Shown: positions 28,937 to 36,675 of the stretch, piece after piece
Layout: each line of letters opens with the position of its first letter
Position numbering within the stretch: position 1 is the stretch's first letter
Origin: Nostoc sp. TCL240-02
Lineage (GTDB): Bacteria > Cyanobacteriota > Cyanobacteriia > Cyanobacteriales > Nostocaceae
Length of the DNA: 64,000 nucleotides
Reading direction: 5' to 3'
Assembly (NCBI RefSeq): GCF_013343235.1
Contig: NZ_CP040094.1
Coordinates: 2,108,501-2,172,500, forward strand
The notes under the pieces: model-generated
Told to the model about the DNA's origin: nothing
Databases searched by the model: none
The model's input: the letters and a program-made list of their open reading frames with translations, nothing else
Translations under genes and position numbers: made by a program

Positions 28937-29253
28937 TAGAAAAGTGATTTTAAAAAGTAGCTTACAATCCAAGGAATATCTTGGCTAAATAGTTATTCTC
29001 CCAGCCTATATACTAGCTTCCTTGATTACAACTGCACTTGGGAATGCTGTTAGGGGTATCGGGGCATTTGGCCCGTGCTGAGTAGGGAGTTAGGAGTTGG
29101 GCAATACGGTTCTTCGGATAAGCATTTTTTACTTTCCTTGTGGTCTGGGGAATGGGAAGGGGTAAAGGATGTATTCAAAACCCTTCCCCTTTCCCCTTTA
29201 ACCGAACCGTATTGAGGAGTTAGAAGTTATTATTCTCCCCCCAGTCTCACTCC
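28937..29253. other. Intergenic region between linker gene and cpeS
   Basis: 317 bp. 29085-29230 holds two partial copies of the low-complexity block CCCTTCCCCTTTCCCC and ACGGTTCTTCGG, forming an imperfect inverted repeat around ACCGTATTG. No gene seen. The gap is large for an operon, so cpeS may have its own promoter. Confidence 0.45.
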
Positions 29254-30012
29254 CTAAGCAACTTCAGTAATACTGATGATTTTGCCGCCCGTTCTATGAA
29301 TGTTTTGCACTTGCCCAGACAGTTGGTTGTAGTTAACTACATATTCAAGGTTGCCCAGACGAGTACGGAGATTATTTGAACCTTTGACTGCCTTAATCAA
29401 GAAGCGTTTGTTGGTGCTGCTTACACTAGAACCAGCAGCAGGAGCTTTGATAGATGTAGGTAAATTTGCACCTATATCTCTGATCAATTTAGCTTTGCGA
29501 TCGCTATCGCTGCTTGCTACTCCTCTCAATAAAGTAAAGGTGCGGTTAAAGGTAACATTCTTAATTCCTATTTGGGAGCTAGTGCTGCGAGGATAAGGAA
29601 CAATATTCTCGCCAAAATTCTGCTGATACTCTGTGCTATCGATATAGGATTCGATTTCAGCATCATAGCCCTGTTCGTTGTAGATGCGGACGTGTTCGGC
29701 AATTTCTGCTTGATCGGCAGGAGGACGACCTAGCAGGTGTTTGAAGTTCAGTTCAATGAACCGATATTGGGAAGAAGAACTGAAAAACAGAGATTGATAG
29801 AGTTCTGATTTCGCAACGGTGTTGACGAATTCGCGGACGCTGATTTTGCCATCGCGCAATTGCGATTCAGCAGTAGCTAGGCGCTCACTTTCTAGCAAGT
29901 GAGCATTCCCCAAAACCTGTTTGTAAACCGCCCGAATCAGTGTTTGTAATTCACTTTCGCTGGTGTTTGGACGCAGTTCAACACTAGGTGAATCAATAGC
30001 CCATAGTGACAT
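29254..30012 (-). CDS. Phycoerythrin-associated rod linker (CpeE/CpeD-like)
   Basis: This is a 252-aa protein. The N-terminal phycobilisome linker domain has SELQTLIRAVYKQVLGN, SVREFVNTVAKSELYQSLF, FIELNFKHLLGRPPAD and YDAEIESYIDSTEYQQNFGE. The C-terminal CpcD-like domain has YVVNYNQLSGQVQNI and GGKIISITEV. Such linkers stack phycoerythrin hexamers in phycobilisome rods. Adjacent to cpeS, it takes the place of cpeE in the cpeCDESTR order. No other linker genes are next to it. AAGGAGA precedes the ATG by about seven bases. Confidence 0.88.
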   Translation of the reverse strand: MSLWAIDSPSVELRPNTSESELQTLIRAVYKQVLGNAHLLESERLATAESQLRDGKISVREFVNTVAKSELYQSLFFSSSSQYRFIELNFKHLLGRPPADQAEIAEHVRIYNEQGYDAEIESYIDSTEYQQNFGENIVPYPRSTSSQIGIKNVTFNRTFTLLRGVASSDSDRKAKLIRDIGANLPTSIKAPAAGSSVSSTNKRFLIKAVKGSNNLRTRLGNLEYVVNYNQLSGQVQNIHRTGGKIISITEVA

Positions 30013-30668
30013 TGAAGTATCTCCTTAAAAACGTAAATTAAATGAAATTTTTGAGCATCCTACCCCTTATGGGCGTGGAATTTCACCTCAGTTGTCAGTT
30101 ATTTTTGCTACTGACTAGCATTTGTAAAACTTTATTTTTAAAGTGCGTTAGATATCTTTGTATATGACAACTGACGGCAGAATTGAGCAAACCCTAATCG
30201 TGATGCTGGTCTAAAAGCTATTTAAAATATCTCCCAGTTAACAACTAGATTTTATGAGAAGGAATTCAGCAGATGTTAAAAAACTTTACATCTTTGTGAA
30301 AAAGGAGAAGTCATAGAGACTTTAAATCCTTATTAGTTTTGATTATTTAAGTTTTTACATCATTAAATACCTTTACACATTCTGATACGATGCCGAAACC
30401 ATATTTATTAAATTTTGTTAAGTTAGATAGTACTTTAGAGAAATTTAAGCTTGTTTTTAGAATTTGATTTGAGATTGGGATACGGGCGATTGTATTGTTG
30501 TTTTCCCTTGAGCAAGAGTATTTATCATGCTGATTCGCTAAAGTTAATCTTGGGAAGTGGGCAAGAATAAATCAAACTATGTTACGTAATGTAAATTCAA
30601 TTAAATTGGCTCTGAGTAAGTAAGCAGCTCTAGGCGTGACTACAAACCTTGAATCACGCTTACTTACC
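30013..30668. other. Long upstream region of the phycoerythrin linker gene
   Basis: About 650 bp, AT-rich, no supported gene. It should carry the promoter of the linker-cpeSTR group and possible CpeR-dependent control. A hairpin for the gene on the right lies at 30616-30667. Confidence 0.5.
30616..30667 (-). terminator. Hairpin after the phycobiliprotein-like gene
   Basis: GTAAGTAAGC (30616-30625) pairs perfectly with GCTTACTTAC (30658-30667), with an inner GCGTGA/TCACGC stem. It lies directly at the stop codon of the minus-strand gene. Confidence 0.55.
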
Positions 30669-31250
30669 TTACCGAATTTGAAAAGTAGCCAGTTGGGTGA
30701 TTAAATGGTCAAAATAGGGATTAAGAATTTCTTGCTGATTGGCTGGGCAGCGTTTCAAACTAGCAGCTTTAATGCTTTTTAAACCTAAGAGCATTGCATC
30801 TAATGGAACTTGTAATTCTTGATAGAGTAAGTTCATATAGTGGAGTCCTGTGGGATTTGTATACTCAGCGTGTCCACCTGCTATGCCATAAGTAATACAA
30901 CGGAGAAAATGCCAAAAATCTCGCCAGCAAGCTTGGGCGCGTTCAGGCGGATAAAGACCACCTCCAGGCTGGATAATTTCAGGATAGGTCGTCAAAACCT
31001 GCTCTCTAGCTTCATCAACAATTTCGGCGGCGCGATCGCGTAATAACACAGCAACAGGAATCAACTCAGAATTATCGGATGACTTGGTTTGAATCTGTAA
31101 TAAATCTTCGTCGCTCAGATAACGGAAAGCATCATCCGCAGCTTGAAATATGGCGATAGCTGCTTTGGAATGAGACTGTTCCCATTCAGCAAAGCTGATA
31201 ATTCTAGCTTTGGCGATTAATTCTTTGACGGTTTCGCTTAATTGAGTCAT
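30669..31250 (-). CDS. Phycobiliprotein-like globin, unassigned subunit
   Basis: This is a 193-aa protein of the phycobilisome globin family. The segment PERAQACWRDFWHFLRCITY aligns with the bilin-binding helix KCARDxxYYLRMVTY, so Cys108 would be the Cys84-equivalent and Arg110/Asp111 the chromophore-contact residues. TGLHYMNLLYQELQVP is the following conserved region. It is longer and more diverged than classical alpha or beta phycoerythrin, phycocyanin or allophycocyanin subunits. It could be a minor phycobiliprotein or a lyase-related helper. It sits upstream of the phycoerythrin linker group on the same strand. Confidence 0.72.
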   Translation of the reverse strand: MTQLSETVKELIAKARIISFAEWEQSHSKAAIAIFQAADDAFRYLSDEDLLQIQTKSSDNSELIPVAVLLRDRAAEIVDEAREQVLTTYPEIIQPGGGLYPPERAQACWRDFWHFLRCITYGIAGGHAEYTNPTGLHYMNLLYQELQVPLDAMLLGLKSIKAASLKRCPANQQEILNPYFDHLITQLATFQIR

Positions 31251-31513
31251 TGGTATTGGGTATTGGGTATTGGGTATTGGGCATCGATAAGAGATAGGGG
31301 GGACAAGGAAGAGGGGGGAGACAGGGGAGAGACTTGTTGAATAATTCTCCCTTTATCCTCCTTGTCCCCCTCTTCCTCCTCATCCCCCTGCTCCCTTCCC
31401 CCTGCCCCCTGCCTCTTTTCAATGCCAATTCCCTTGATTAAATCTTCCCAAATGCGATCGCTATTTTTTGACATCTGTAAAATAAAGTAAAGATAGCTCT
31501 ACCAAATGCACCT
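31251..31513. other. Repeat-rich divergent intergenic region
   Basis: Starts with four TATTGGG units (31251-31280), then GGGGGGACAAGG and a complementary CCTTGTCCCCC stretch that could fold as a long hairpin (31298-31375). No gene seen. Confidence 0.5.
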
Positions 31514-32176
31514 ATGGAAATCGATCAAATCCAAACTGAACTGAAGAACCCAGATTTTCACTCTCGTTTGAAGGCGATCGCAGCCCTCAATGATTATGAA
31601 TCAAAAGTTGCAGTTCCTCTGCTAGCAAGTAAACTTCATGACTCAGAATTTTTGGTGCGTTCTTTTGTAGCTAGGGGTTTGGGTAATCAACAATCAGCAG
31701 AATCCTTTGCTGCTTTGATGCAAATTATGAAATTTGACGATACCCCCAATGTGCGAGCTGAGGCGGCCAATTCTTTGTCGCTATTTGGTAGAGTCGCAGT
31801 TTCTCATCTAGTTATGGCATTTTATCAAGATGACCATTGGCTAGTTAAGCGGAGCATTTTAGCTGCGATCGCTGAAATGAATTGTCCTGAAGAGCTATTT
31901 GATATCTGCGTTCAAGGTTTAAAAGATGAAGATTTCACAGTTCAGGAATCCTCTGTTGATGGACTCGGTTTACTAGCTGATTCTAGCCAACATACTGCGG
32001 CACTATCCCAAATACTAACGTTAGTGAATAATGAATCTTGGCGGATGCGCGTGCGAGTTAGCTATGCCCTCAAACGCTTTGACGAGCCGGAAGCAAAAGC
32101 AGCCCTTAACCAACTTAGACAGGATGAGGATCACCGAGTTGTCGGAGCTGCTTTAGAAGACTTGTTGCCACAATAG
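31514..32176 (+). CDS. HEAT-repeat protein, phycobilin lyase/chaperone type (CpeZ/CpcF-like)
   Basis: This is a 220-aa protein made of HEAT-like helical repeats: DFHSRLKAIAALNDYESKVA, FLVRSFVARGLGNQQS, PNVRAEAANSLSLFG, WLVKRSILAAIAEM and WRMRVRVSYALKRF. HEAT-repeat proteins of this kind in phycoerythrin regions serve as E/F-type lyase subunits or the chaperone CpeZ. Small size favours CpeZ-like. The stop codon TAG is supplied by the first bases of a miniature element (32174-32285), so the natural C-terminus may have been longer. Confidence 0.75.
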   Translation: MEIDQIQTELKNPDFHSRLKAIAALNDYESKVAVPLLASKLHDSEFLVRSFVARGLGNQQSAESFAALMQIMKFDDTPNVRAEAANSLSLFGRVAVSHLVMAFYQDDHWLVKRSILAAIAEMNCPEELFDICVQGLKDEDFTVQESSVDGLGLLADSSQHTAALSQILTLVNNESWRMRVRVSYALKRFDEPEAKAALNQLRQDEDHRVVGAALEDLLPQ

Positions 32177-32285
32177 ACATCTCCGAAAAAGAATGTAGAG
32201 ACGCGTTAGCGTAGCGGGACGAAGTACAATTTCGCGTCTCTACAAGGGTTCTGAATAACGCATATTAAATTTTTGGAGATGTCTA
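32174..32285. mobile_element. 112-bp MITE with TAGACATCTCC ends
   Basis: The left end is TAGACATCTCCGAAAAA and the right end the complement of TAGACATCTCCAAAAAT. Inside is a second hairpin, TGTAGAGACGCG with CGCGTCTCTACA. Such nested inverted repeats mark a miniature inverted-repeat element. The left end overlaps the stop codon of the HEAT-repeat gene. Confidence 0.8.
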
Positions 32286-32434
32286 ATAACGATATGGGTT
32301 TGTGCTGAATCTTCTGATAAGATTTATTTCAACAATAGACAAGATGTTTTTTACCTTAATTTTGACCAAAACATCCAGGTAATCTGCCAAAATCTGGAAG
32401 AAAAGATCAACTTTTTCGAGATGAGGAGGCATTT

Positions 32435-32635
32435 GTGACTGAGATACAAACTGGTCAAATGACTTGGCGACCACCAGGTTCCTCAGAATCTGCTTTACAT
32501 TTGCGACATAAAGCTTCGGAAGCCTGGCGATCGTATAAAGAATTTCCCCAATATGCTCTACCCGATCCACCGGGTTTTTCCGAAGGATACGCTACGTTTT
32601 TAGCGCTCCTAAAAAAGAACTGGCAACTGTTGTAA
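32435..32635 (+). CDS. Small hypothetical protein in phycoerythrin region
   Basis: This is a 66-aa protein. A GTG start with a strong GAGGAGG seven bases upstream supports translation. Sequence MTEIQTGQMTWRPPGSSESA and EAWRSYKEFPQYALPDPPGF. No family is recognised. An opposing minus-strand frame at 32283-32570 is weaker because it has no ribosome site. Confidence 0.55.
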   Translation: MTEIQTGQMTWRPPGSSESALHLRHKASEAWRSYKEFPQYALPDPPGFSEGYATFLALLKKNWQLL

Positions 32636-32712
32636 AGCCACTACTAAATTATCAAGTAATTTAAGTGAACTTGATATTAACATCCAAAATCTAAAATCTA
32701 AAATTGCCACGA

Positions 32713-33537
32713 TCAAGCACTCAAACTCTCACGAGTTGTTGTGCGAGTGTAGGCGTTCCAAACGTCGAGTTCTGAATATGGACGGCTTTTAAGCATAGCT
32801 TTAGTTGCTTCTGTGAGTCCTTGGGCTAAAGTAAAATCTGCACCAGCGATACTTTGAAGATGCTCCATCTCTGCATCACATAGGTCAGTCGCTCGTAGGT
32901 CTGCATCCTGCAAATTGGCTCCGGTCAATCGAGCATTCCGCAAACAAGCCCCAGTTAAATAAGCTTTTGTTAAGTCAGCGCCACTTAAAGCCGCACTTTG
33001 CAAATTTGCTCCTGTCAAGTCAGCGCCACTCAGGTAGGCTCCACGGAGATTAACACCTTGTAAATCTGCGTTTCGTAAAGAAGCTGTGTTAAGAAAAGCA
33101 CCATTAAGGTTAGCACCCGGCCCTACAGCTCCCGAAGCTTTGTAGTTATATTCTTGGGGCCATTTCGTATGTGTATCATAACGCGCTACTTGTAGTTTGG
33201 CTCCTTCCAAATTTGCGCCACTGAGATTAGCTTGTTGGAGGTTCGCACGGTTTAAATAGGCTTCCTGCAAATTAGCCCCACTCAAATCGGCTCCTTGCAG
33301 ATTAGCGCCTCGCAAATCTGCGCCACTCAAATCGGCATTACTCAAGACTAGCTCACTGAGGTCGGCTCCTAGTAGCTTGGCTTTGCTCAAATTAGCTTGT
33401 TGTAAATCAACTTCCTTAAGATTGAATTGGTACAAATCGACCCAATCCAGAGGGGTTCCAGCTTTGAGGGCTGTTAATATTTCTGGAGTTGGACTGGAGC
33501 GATCGCTAGTGATAAGTTGAATTTCACTATTTGTCAT
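32713..33537 (-). CDS. Pentapeptide-repeat protein
   Basis: This is a 274-aa protein. Residues from about 38 to 230 are A(D/N)Lxx repeats (QQANLSKAKLLGADLSELVL, SGADLRGANLQGADLSGANL, and more), interrupted once by KWPQEYNYKASGAVG. These fold as a right-handed quadrilateral beta-helix. Function in cyanobacteria is mostly unknown. The N-terminal 37 residues and the C-terminal YSELDVWNAYTRTTTRE tail are outside the repeats. Confidence 0.85.
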   Translation of the reverse strand: MTNSEIQLITSDRSSPTPEILTALKAGTPLDWVDLYQFNLKEVDLQQANLSKAKLLGADLSELVLSNADLSGADLRGANLQGADLSGANLQEAYLNRANLQQANLSGANLEGAKLQVARYDTHTKWPQEYNYKASGAVGPGANLNGAFLNTASLRNADLQGVNLRGAYLSGADLTGANLQSAALSGADLTKAYLTGACLRNARLTGANLQDADLRATDLCDAEMEHLQSIAGADFTLAQGLTEATKAMLKSRPYSELDVWNAYTRTTTRESLSA

Positions 33538-33653
33538 CAGTTGATAAAAATATAGCTTTTGGAGTTATTCTACACTTTAGCGAAATTGAGACTTCATCTC
33601 ATTGCTCAGTATTCAATAACGGCAAAATTTGATAAAAAGAGGTTTTAAAACAG

Positions 33654-34226
33654 ATGCATATAATACCGCCCTTGTCAATGATCGACTTCTTCCGTAAAAG
33701 TGAGGGTACATGGTTTACGGAACGTTCCGTTCACCATTTTGACTCGGCGGCGGATGAGTCAGGAGAGTCGAATTTGATTATTAAAGTCATGGGAAAGGAC
33801 GATCTGAAAGTCCAAGAAGTCTGTAAAGACCAAGGCATAGACCCTACTAAAGCAACAGGCGGTGCAAGCTTTGCATGGCAGGCAAACTTAGACACCAGGC
33901 AACCTAATGATAATGCTGCCATTTTGGTTGATATTCCCGATGAAACGAGGCGTTCTGGAAAACTGATCCGTAACCAAGGTTATGTTGAGAGCATTCCTGT
34001 TGTCAGCCGATATCGGTTTGCTGATGATGGAGTGCTGACGATTGATACTGACTATGACAATAACCAAGGTCAAGAACGTTGTTGGTTTATTACTGATGAT
34101 TTTCGTGTCAGGGTTAGTACCGTGCGAATGATGAACGGTGTCAACTTAATGGCTTATTGTTCTGAACGTCGCTGTGTTTCCCAAGAACTTCTAGAGCAAA
34201 TGATCGCTAATCATGCCAGGCATTAA
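33654..34226 (+). CDS. S/U-type phycobilin lyase (CpcS/CpeU/CpcU-like)
   Basis: This is a 190-aa protein with MIDFFRKSEGTWFTERSVHH, the G-x-W-x-x-x-R-x-x-H opening of the CpcS/CpeS family. Conserved strands RSGKLIRNQGYVESIPVVSRY and QERCWFITDDFRVRVSTV parallel the cpeS gene at 28400. The exact bilin and subunit are not determined. ATG 33654 is used; ATG 33678 is the family-like start. It is upstream of pebA and pebB on the same strand. Confidence 0.82.
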   Translation: MHIIPPLSMIDFFRKSEGTWFTERSVHHFDSAADESGESNLIIKVMGKDDLKVQEVCKDQGIDPTKATGGASFAWQANLDTRQPNDNAAILVDIPDETRRSGKLIRNQGYVESIPVVSRYRFADDGVLTIDTDYDNNQGQERCWFITDDFRVRVSTVRMMNGVNLMAYCSERRCVSQELLEQMIANHARH

Positions 34227-34404
34227 TGGGGAATGGGGGCAGGGGGCAGGGTGCAAGGGTGAGAAATTACTTTTCTCCCCTCTGCTCCCTGCTCCCCTGC
34301 CTCTTCCCAATGCCCCATTAAGGAATGTTGCTTTGTTTCTCATAAATGAGACGTGCATGATTGCCATCACTTATTTTCATGCAAGGGTTAACAAATCATG
34401 TTCC

Positions 34405-35139
34405 ATGTATAAACCTTTCCTGGAATTTTTAGAAAAAGAGCTATTTCAGCGCTTTGATTTACAAAGTAGGGTCATTCCCCCTGGTTTGGAATTCAAAGTT
34501 AGCGATCGCGGCAGAAACCCTGCAACTATTCGCAGTTGGTGTTACCAATCTCAAGAGTTGCGGAAAATTCGCTATACCTATATTGATGCCGGGGAAAGCG
34601 CCCAAATTTTTAACAGCGTGATTTATCCTAGTCATAACTACGATTTACCTCTGTTAGGGATTGATTTTTTATCCTTTGGCAAAGTCAAAAATCTAATTGT
34701 GCTTGACTTTCAGCCTTTGTTTCAGGATGAAGATTATCAAAACAAATATATAGCTCCGCTAAAATATCTCCATAATAAATACCCGGATTTGGCGCAAAAC
34801 TTGGAAATGAAGTTTTACGATGCCAATCAGTATTTTTCTAAGTACCTCTTGTTTGCCAAAACAGACGCTGAAACTGTTTCAACGCGAGTCTTTGAAGCTT
34901 TCCAAGATTATTTAAACTTGTATTGGCAAATGCTAGCAGATGCCCAAGCGCTTCACGATCCAGAAGATATCCAACGGATTGTCAAAGCCCAAAAAGACTA
35001 TGACCAATATAGTGCAGACCGAGATCCAGCATCTGGTTTGTTTAGCAGTTACTTCGGTCATGAATGGGCGGAGCGTTTTCTCCATGAGTTCTTATTTGAA
35101 GATGCTGTTCCTCTAGCAGTTAGTGCAAGTAAAAGATAA
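34405..35139 (+). CDS. pebA: PebA, 15,16-dihydrobiliverdin:ferredoxin oxidoreductase
   Basis: This is a 244-aa ferredoxin-dependent bilin reductase that reduces biliverdin IXalpha to 15,16-dihydrobiliverdin. [53 protein letters not shown] and [20 protein letters not shown] are family features. The start MYKPFLE at 34405 is preferred. Upstream ATGs at 34357 and 34213 would add repeat-derived residues. pebB follows, as in known pebAB pairs. Confidence 0.9.
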   Translation: MYKPFLEFLEKELFQRFDLQSRVIPPGLEFKVSDRGRNPATIRSWCYQSQELRKIRYTYIDAGESAQIFNSVIYPSHNYDLPLLGIDFLSFGKVKNLIVLDFQPLFQDEDYQNKYIAPLKYLHNKYPDLAQNLEMKFYDANQYFSKYLLFAKTDAETVSTRVFEAFQDYLNLYWQMLADAQALHDPEDIQRIVKAQKDYDQYSADRDPASGLFSSYFGHEWAERFLHEFLFEDAVPLAVSASKR

Positions 35140-35209
35140 CGGGGATTGGGCATGGGGAATTGGGCATTGGGCATTGGGCATTGGGATTATGAATTTGGAG
35201 CGAAGCGAA

Positions 35210-35956
35210 GTGACACTATATCAGCCATTTCTCGATTATGCGATCGCCTACATGCGATCGCGCTTGGATTTACAACCCTATCCTATCCCCACTGGGTTTG
35301 AGTTCAAAAGTGCTGTTGTGGGCAAGGGCAAAAATCAGGAAGAGGTTGTCACCACTAGTTACGCCTTTCAAACTGCAAAATTACGGCAAATTCGTGCTGC
35401 TCATGTCCAGGGTGGTAATTCGCTGCAAGTGCTGAATTTTGTGATTTTCCCCCGCCTCAACTACGATTTACCCTTTTTTGGGGCGGATTTGGTGACATTG
35501 CCAGGAGGACACCTAATTGCTTTGGATATGCAGCCCTTATTTCGGGATGATTCAGCATATCAGGCAAAATATACAGAACCAATTCTGCCCATTTTTCACG
35601 AACATCAACAGCATCTATCTTGGGGTGGAGATTTCCCAGAAGAAGCACAGCCCTTTTTCTCTCCCGCTTTTCTATGGACTCGTCCCCAAGAAACGGCTGT
35701 AGTAGAAACTCAGGTGTTTGCCGCTTTTAAAGACTATTTGAAAGCTTATCTGGATTTCGTGGAGCAAGCGGAAGCTGTAACAGATTCCCAAAATTTAGAA
35801 GCCATTGAGCAAGCCCAACTGCGATATCTACGATATCGGGCTGAAAAAGACCCAGCACGAGGGATGTTTAAACGCTTCTATGGTGCTGAATGGACTGAAG
35901 AATATATCCACGGCTTTTTATTCGACCTAGAGAGAAAATTAACAGTCGTCAAGTAG
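35210..35956 (+). CDS. pebB: PebB, phycoerythrobilin:ferredoxin oxidoreductase
   Basis: This is a 248-aa bilin reductase converting 15,16-dihydrobiliverdin to phycoerythrobilin. [60 protein letters not shown] and [20 protein letters not shown] are family features. A GTG start at 35210 is assumed, with GGAG nine bases upstream. The preceding bases TGAATTTGGAGCGAAGCGA are the same as those before cpcT. A 70-bp TTGGGCATTGGG repeat lies between pebA and pebB. Confidence 0.92.
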   Translation: MTLYQPFLDYAIAYMRSRLDLQPYPIPTGFEFKSAVVGKGKNQEEVVTTSYAFQTAKLRQIRAAHVQGGNSLQVLNFVIFPRLNYDLPFFGADLVTLPGGHLIALDMQPLFRDDSAYQAKYTEPILPIFHEHQQHLSWGGDFPEEAQPFFSPAFLWTRPQETAVVETQVFAAFKDYLKAYLDFVEQAEAVTDSQNLEAIEQAQLRYLRYRAEKDPARGMFKRFYGAEWTEEYIHGFLFDLERKLTVVK

Positions 35957-36339
35957 AGGCTCTTGTACAGGAAGTAAGGAGCAATGGCAAATTATAATAG
36001 CCCAAGCAATGGCGATCGCATGGTAAGAATTATTTAAGCGATCGCTTTTGTATGTAATAAACTTTGACCTCACTTCCATTCCTCTCTTTATAAAACCAAA
36101 ATGTTGTAGATCCTCCTAAATCCTCCGATAAATTGGAAGACTTTGAGAGGTTTTTGCCCCCATTTTTAAGGGGGCTTGGGGGGATCAAAAGGCTATGGAG
36201 CAACTTTCCAAAACTTGTGTGTACACGGTAGCTCCTAAAAGGAGAGAGGCTTTGAATCTTACTCTCCAACGCTAGTAGAGAAGGGGCTGTTCTTGTTAGG
36301 TCTATATTAAACTCAACTACAAACTACATCGACGAGTAT
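35957..36339. other. Intergenic region after pebB
   Basis: About 380 bp. 36105-36190 has the CCTCCTAAATCCTCC and CCCCCATTTTTAAGGGGGC repeat family common in Nostoc. A minus-strand open frame of 79 codons here (36030-36269) is repeat-derived and rejected. HIP1 octamers at 36010-36050. Confidence 0.5.
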
Positions 36340-36609
36340 CAAAGACTCATTCACAAAGCTCTGAGGTTCATTAACGGAGTTCAAAGACTCATTCACGAAG
36401 TTCCGAGGTTCATTAACGGAGTTCAAAGACTCATTCACGAAGCTCTGAGGTTCATTAACGGAGTTCAAAGACTCATTCACGAAGCTCTGAGGTTCATTAA
36501 CGGAGTTCAAGGACTCATTCACGAAGCTCTGAGGTTCATTAAAGGAGTTCAAAGACTCATTCACGAAGCTCCGAGGTTCATTAAAGGAGTTCAAAGACTC
36601 GTTCACGAG
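36340..36609. repeat. 42-bp tandem repeat, six full copies plus a part
   Basis: Units start at 36340, 36382, 36424, 36466, 36508, 36550 and 36592 (part). Each begins CAAAGACTCATTCACGAAG and ends TTAACGGAGTT, with a few base changes. Because 42 is a multiple of three, open frames occur on both strands. The minus frame would read (S/F)VNESLNSVNEPQ repeats. No ribosome site or non-repeat part supports a gene. It is 66 bp upstream of the TPR-protease gene. Confidence 0.85.
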
Positions 36610-36675
36610 TATTTATCAAAAATTATTCCGGTTTTTAGGAATTTTCGGGTAAGTCCTGATAAAATCAGTCAACGT

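Noticed and set aside
32283..32570. 95-codon minus-strand frame opposite the small gene at 32435
   Set aside because: The plus-strand gene has a strong AGGAGG ribosome site; the minus frame begins inside it and has none.
36030..36269. 79-codon minus-strand open frame
   Set aside because: It consists of the CCTCCTAAATCC/CCCCCATTTTTAAGGGGG repeat family and has no ribosome site.
36313..36606. 97-codon frame with NESLNSVNEPQSF repeats as a gene
   Set aside because: Frames are open on both strands only because the repeat unit is 42 bp; no start signal or non-repeat domain.
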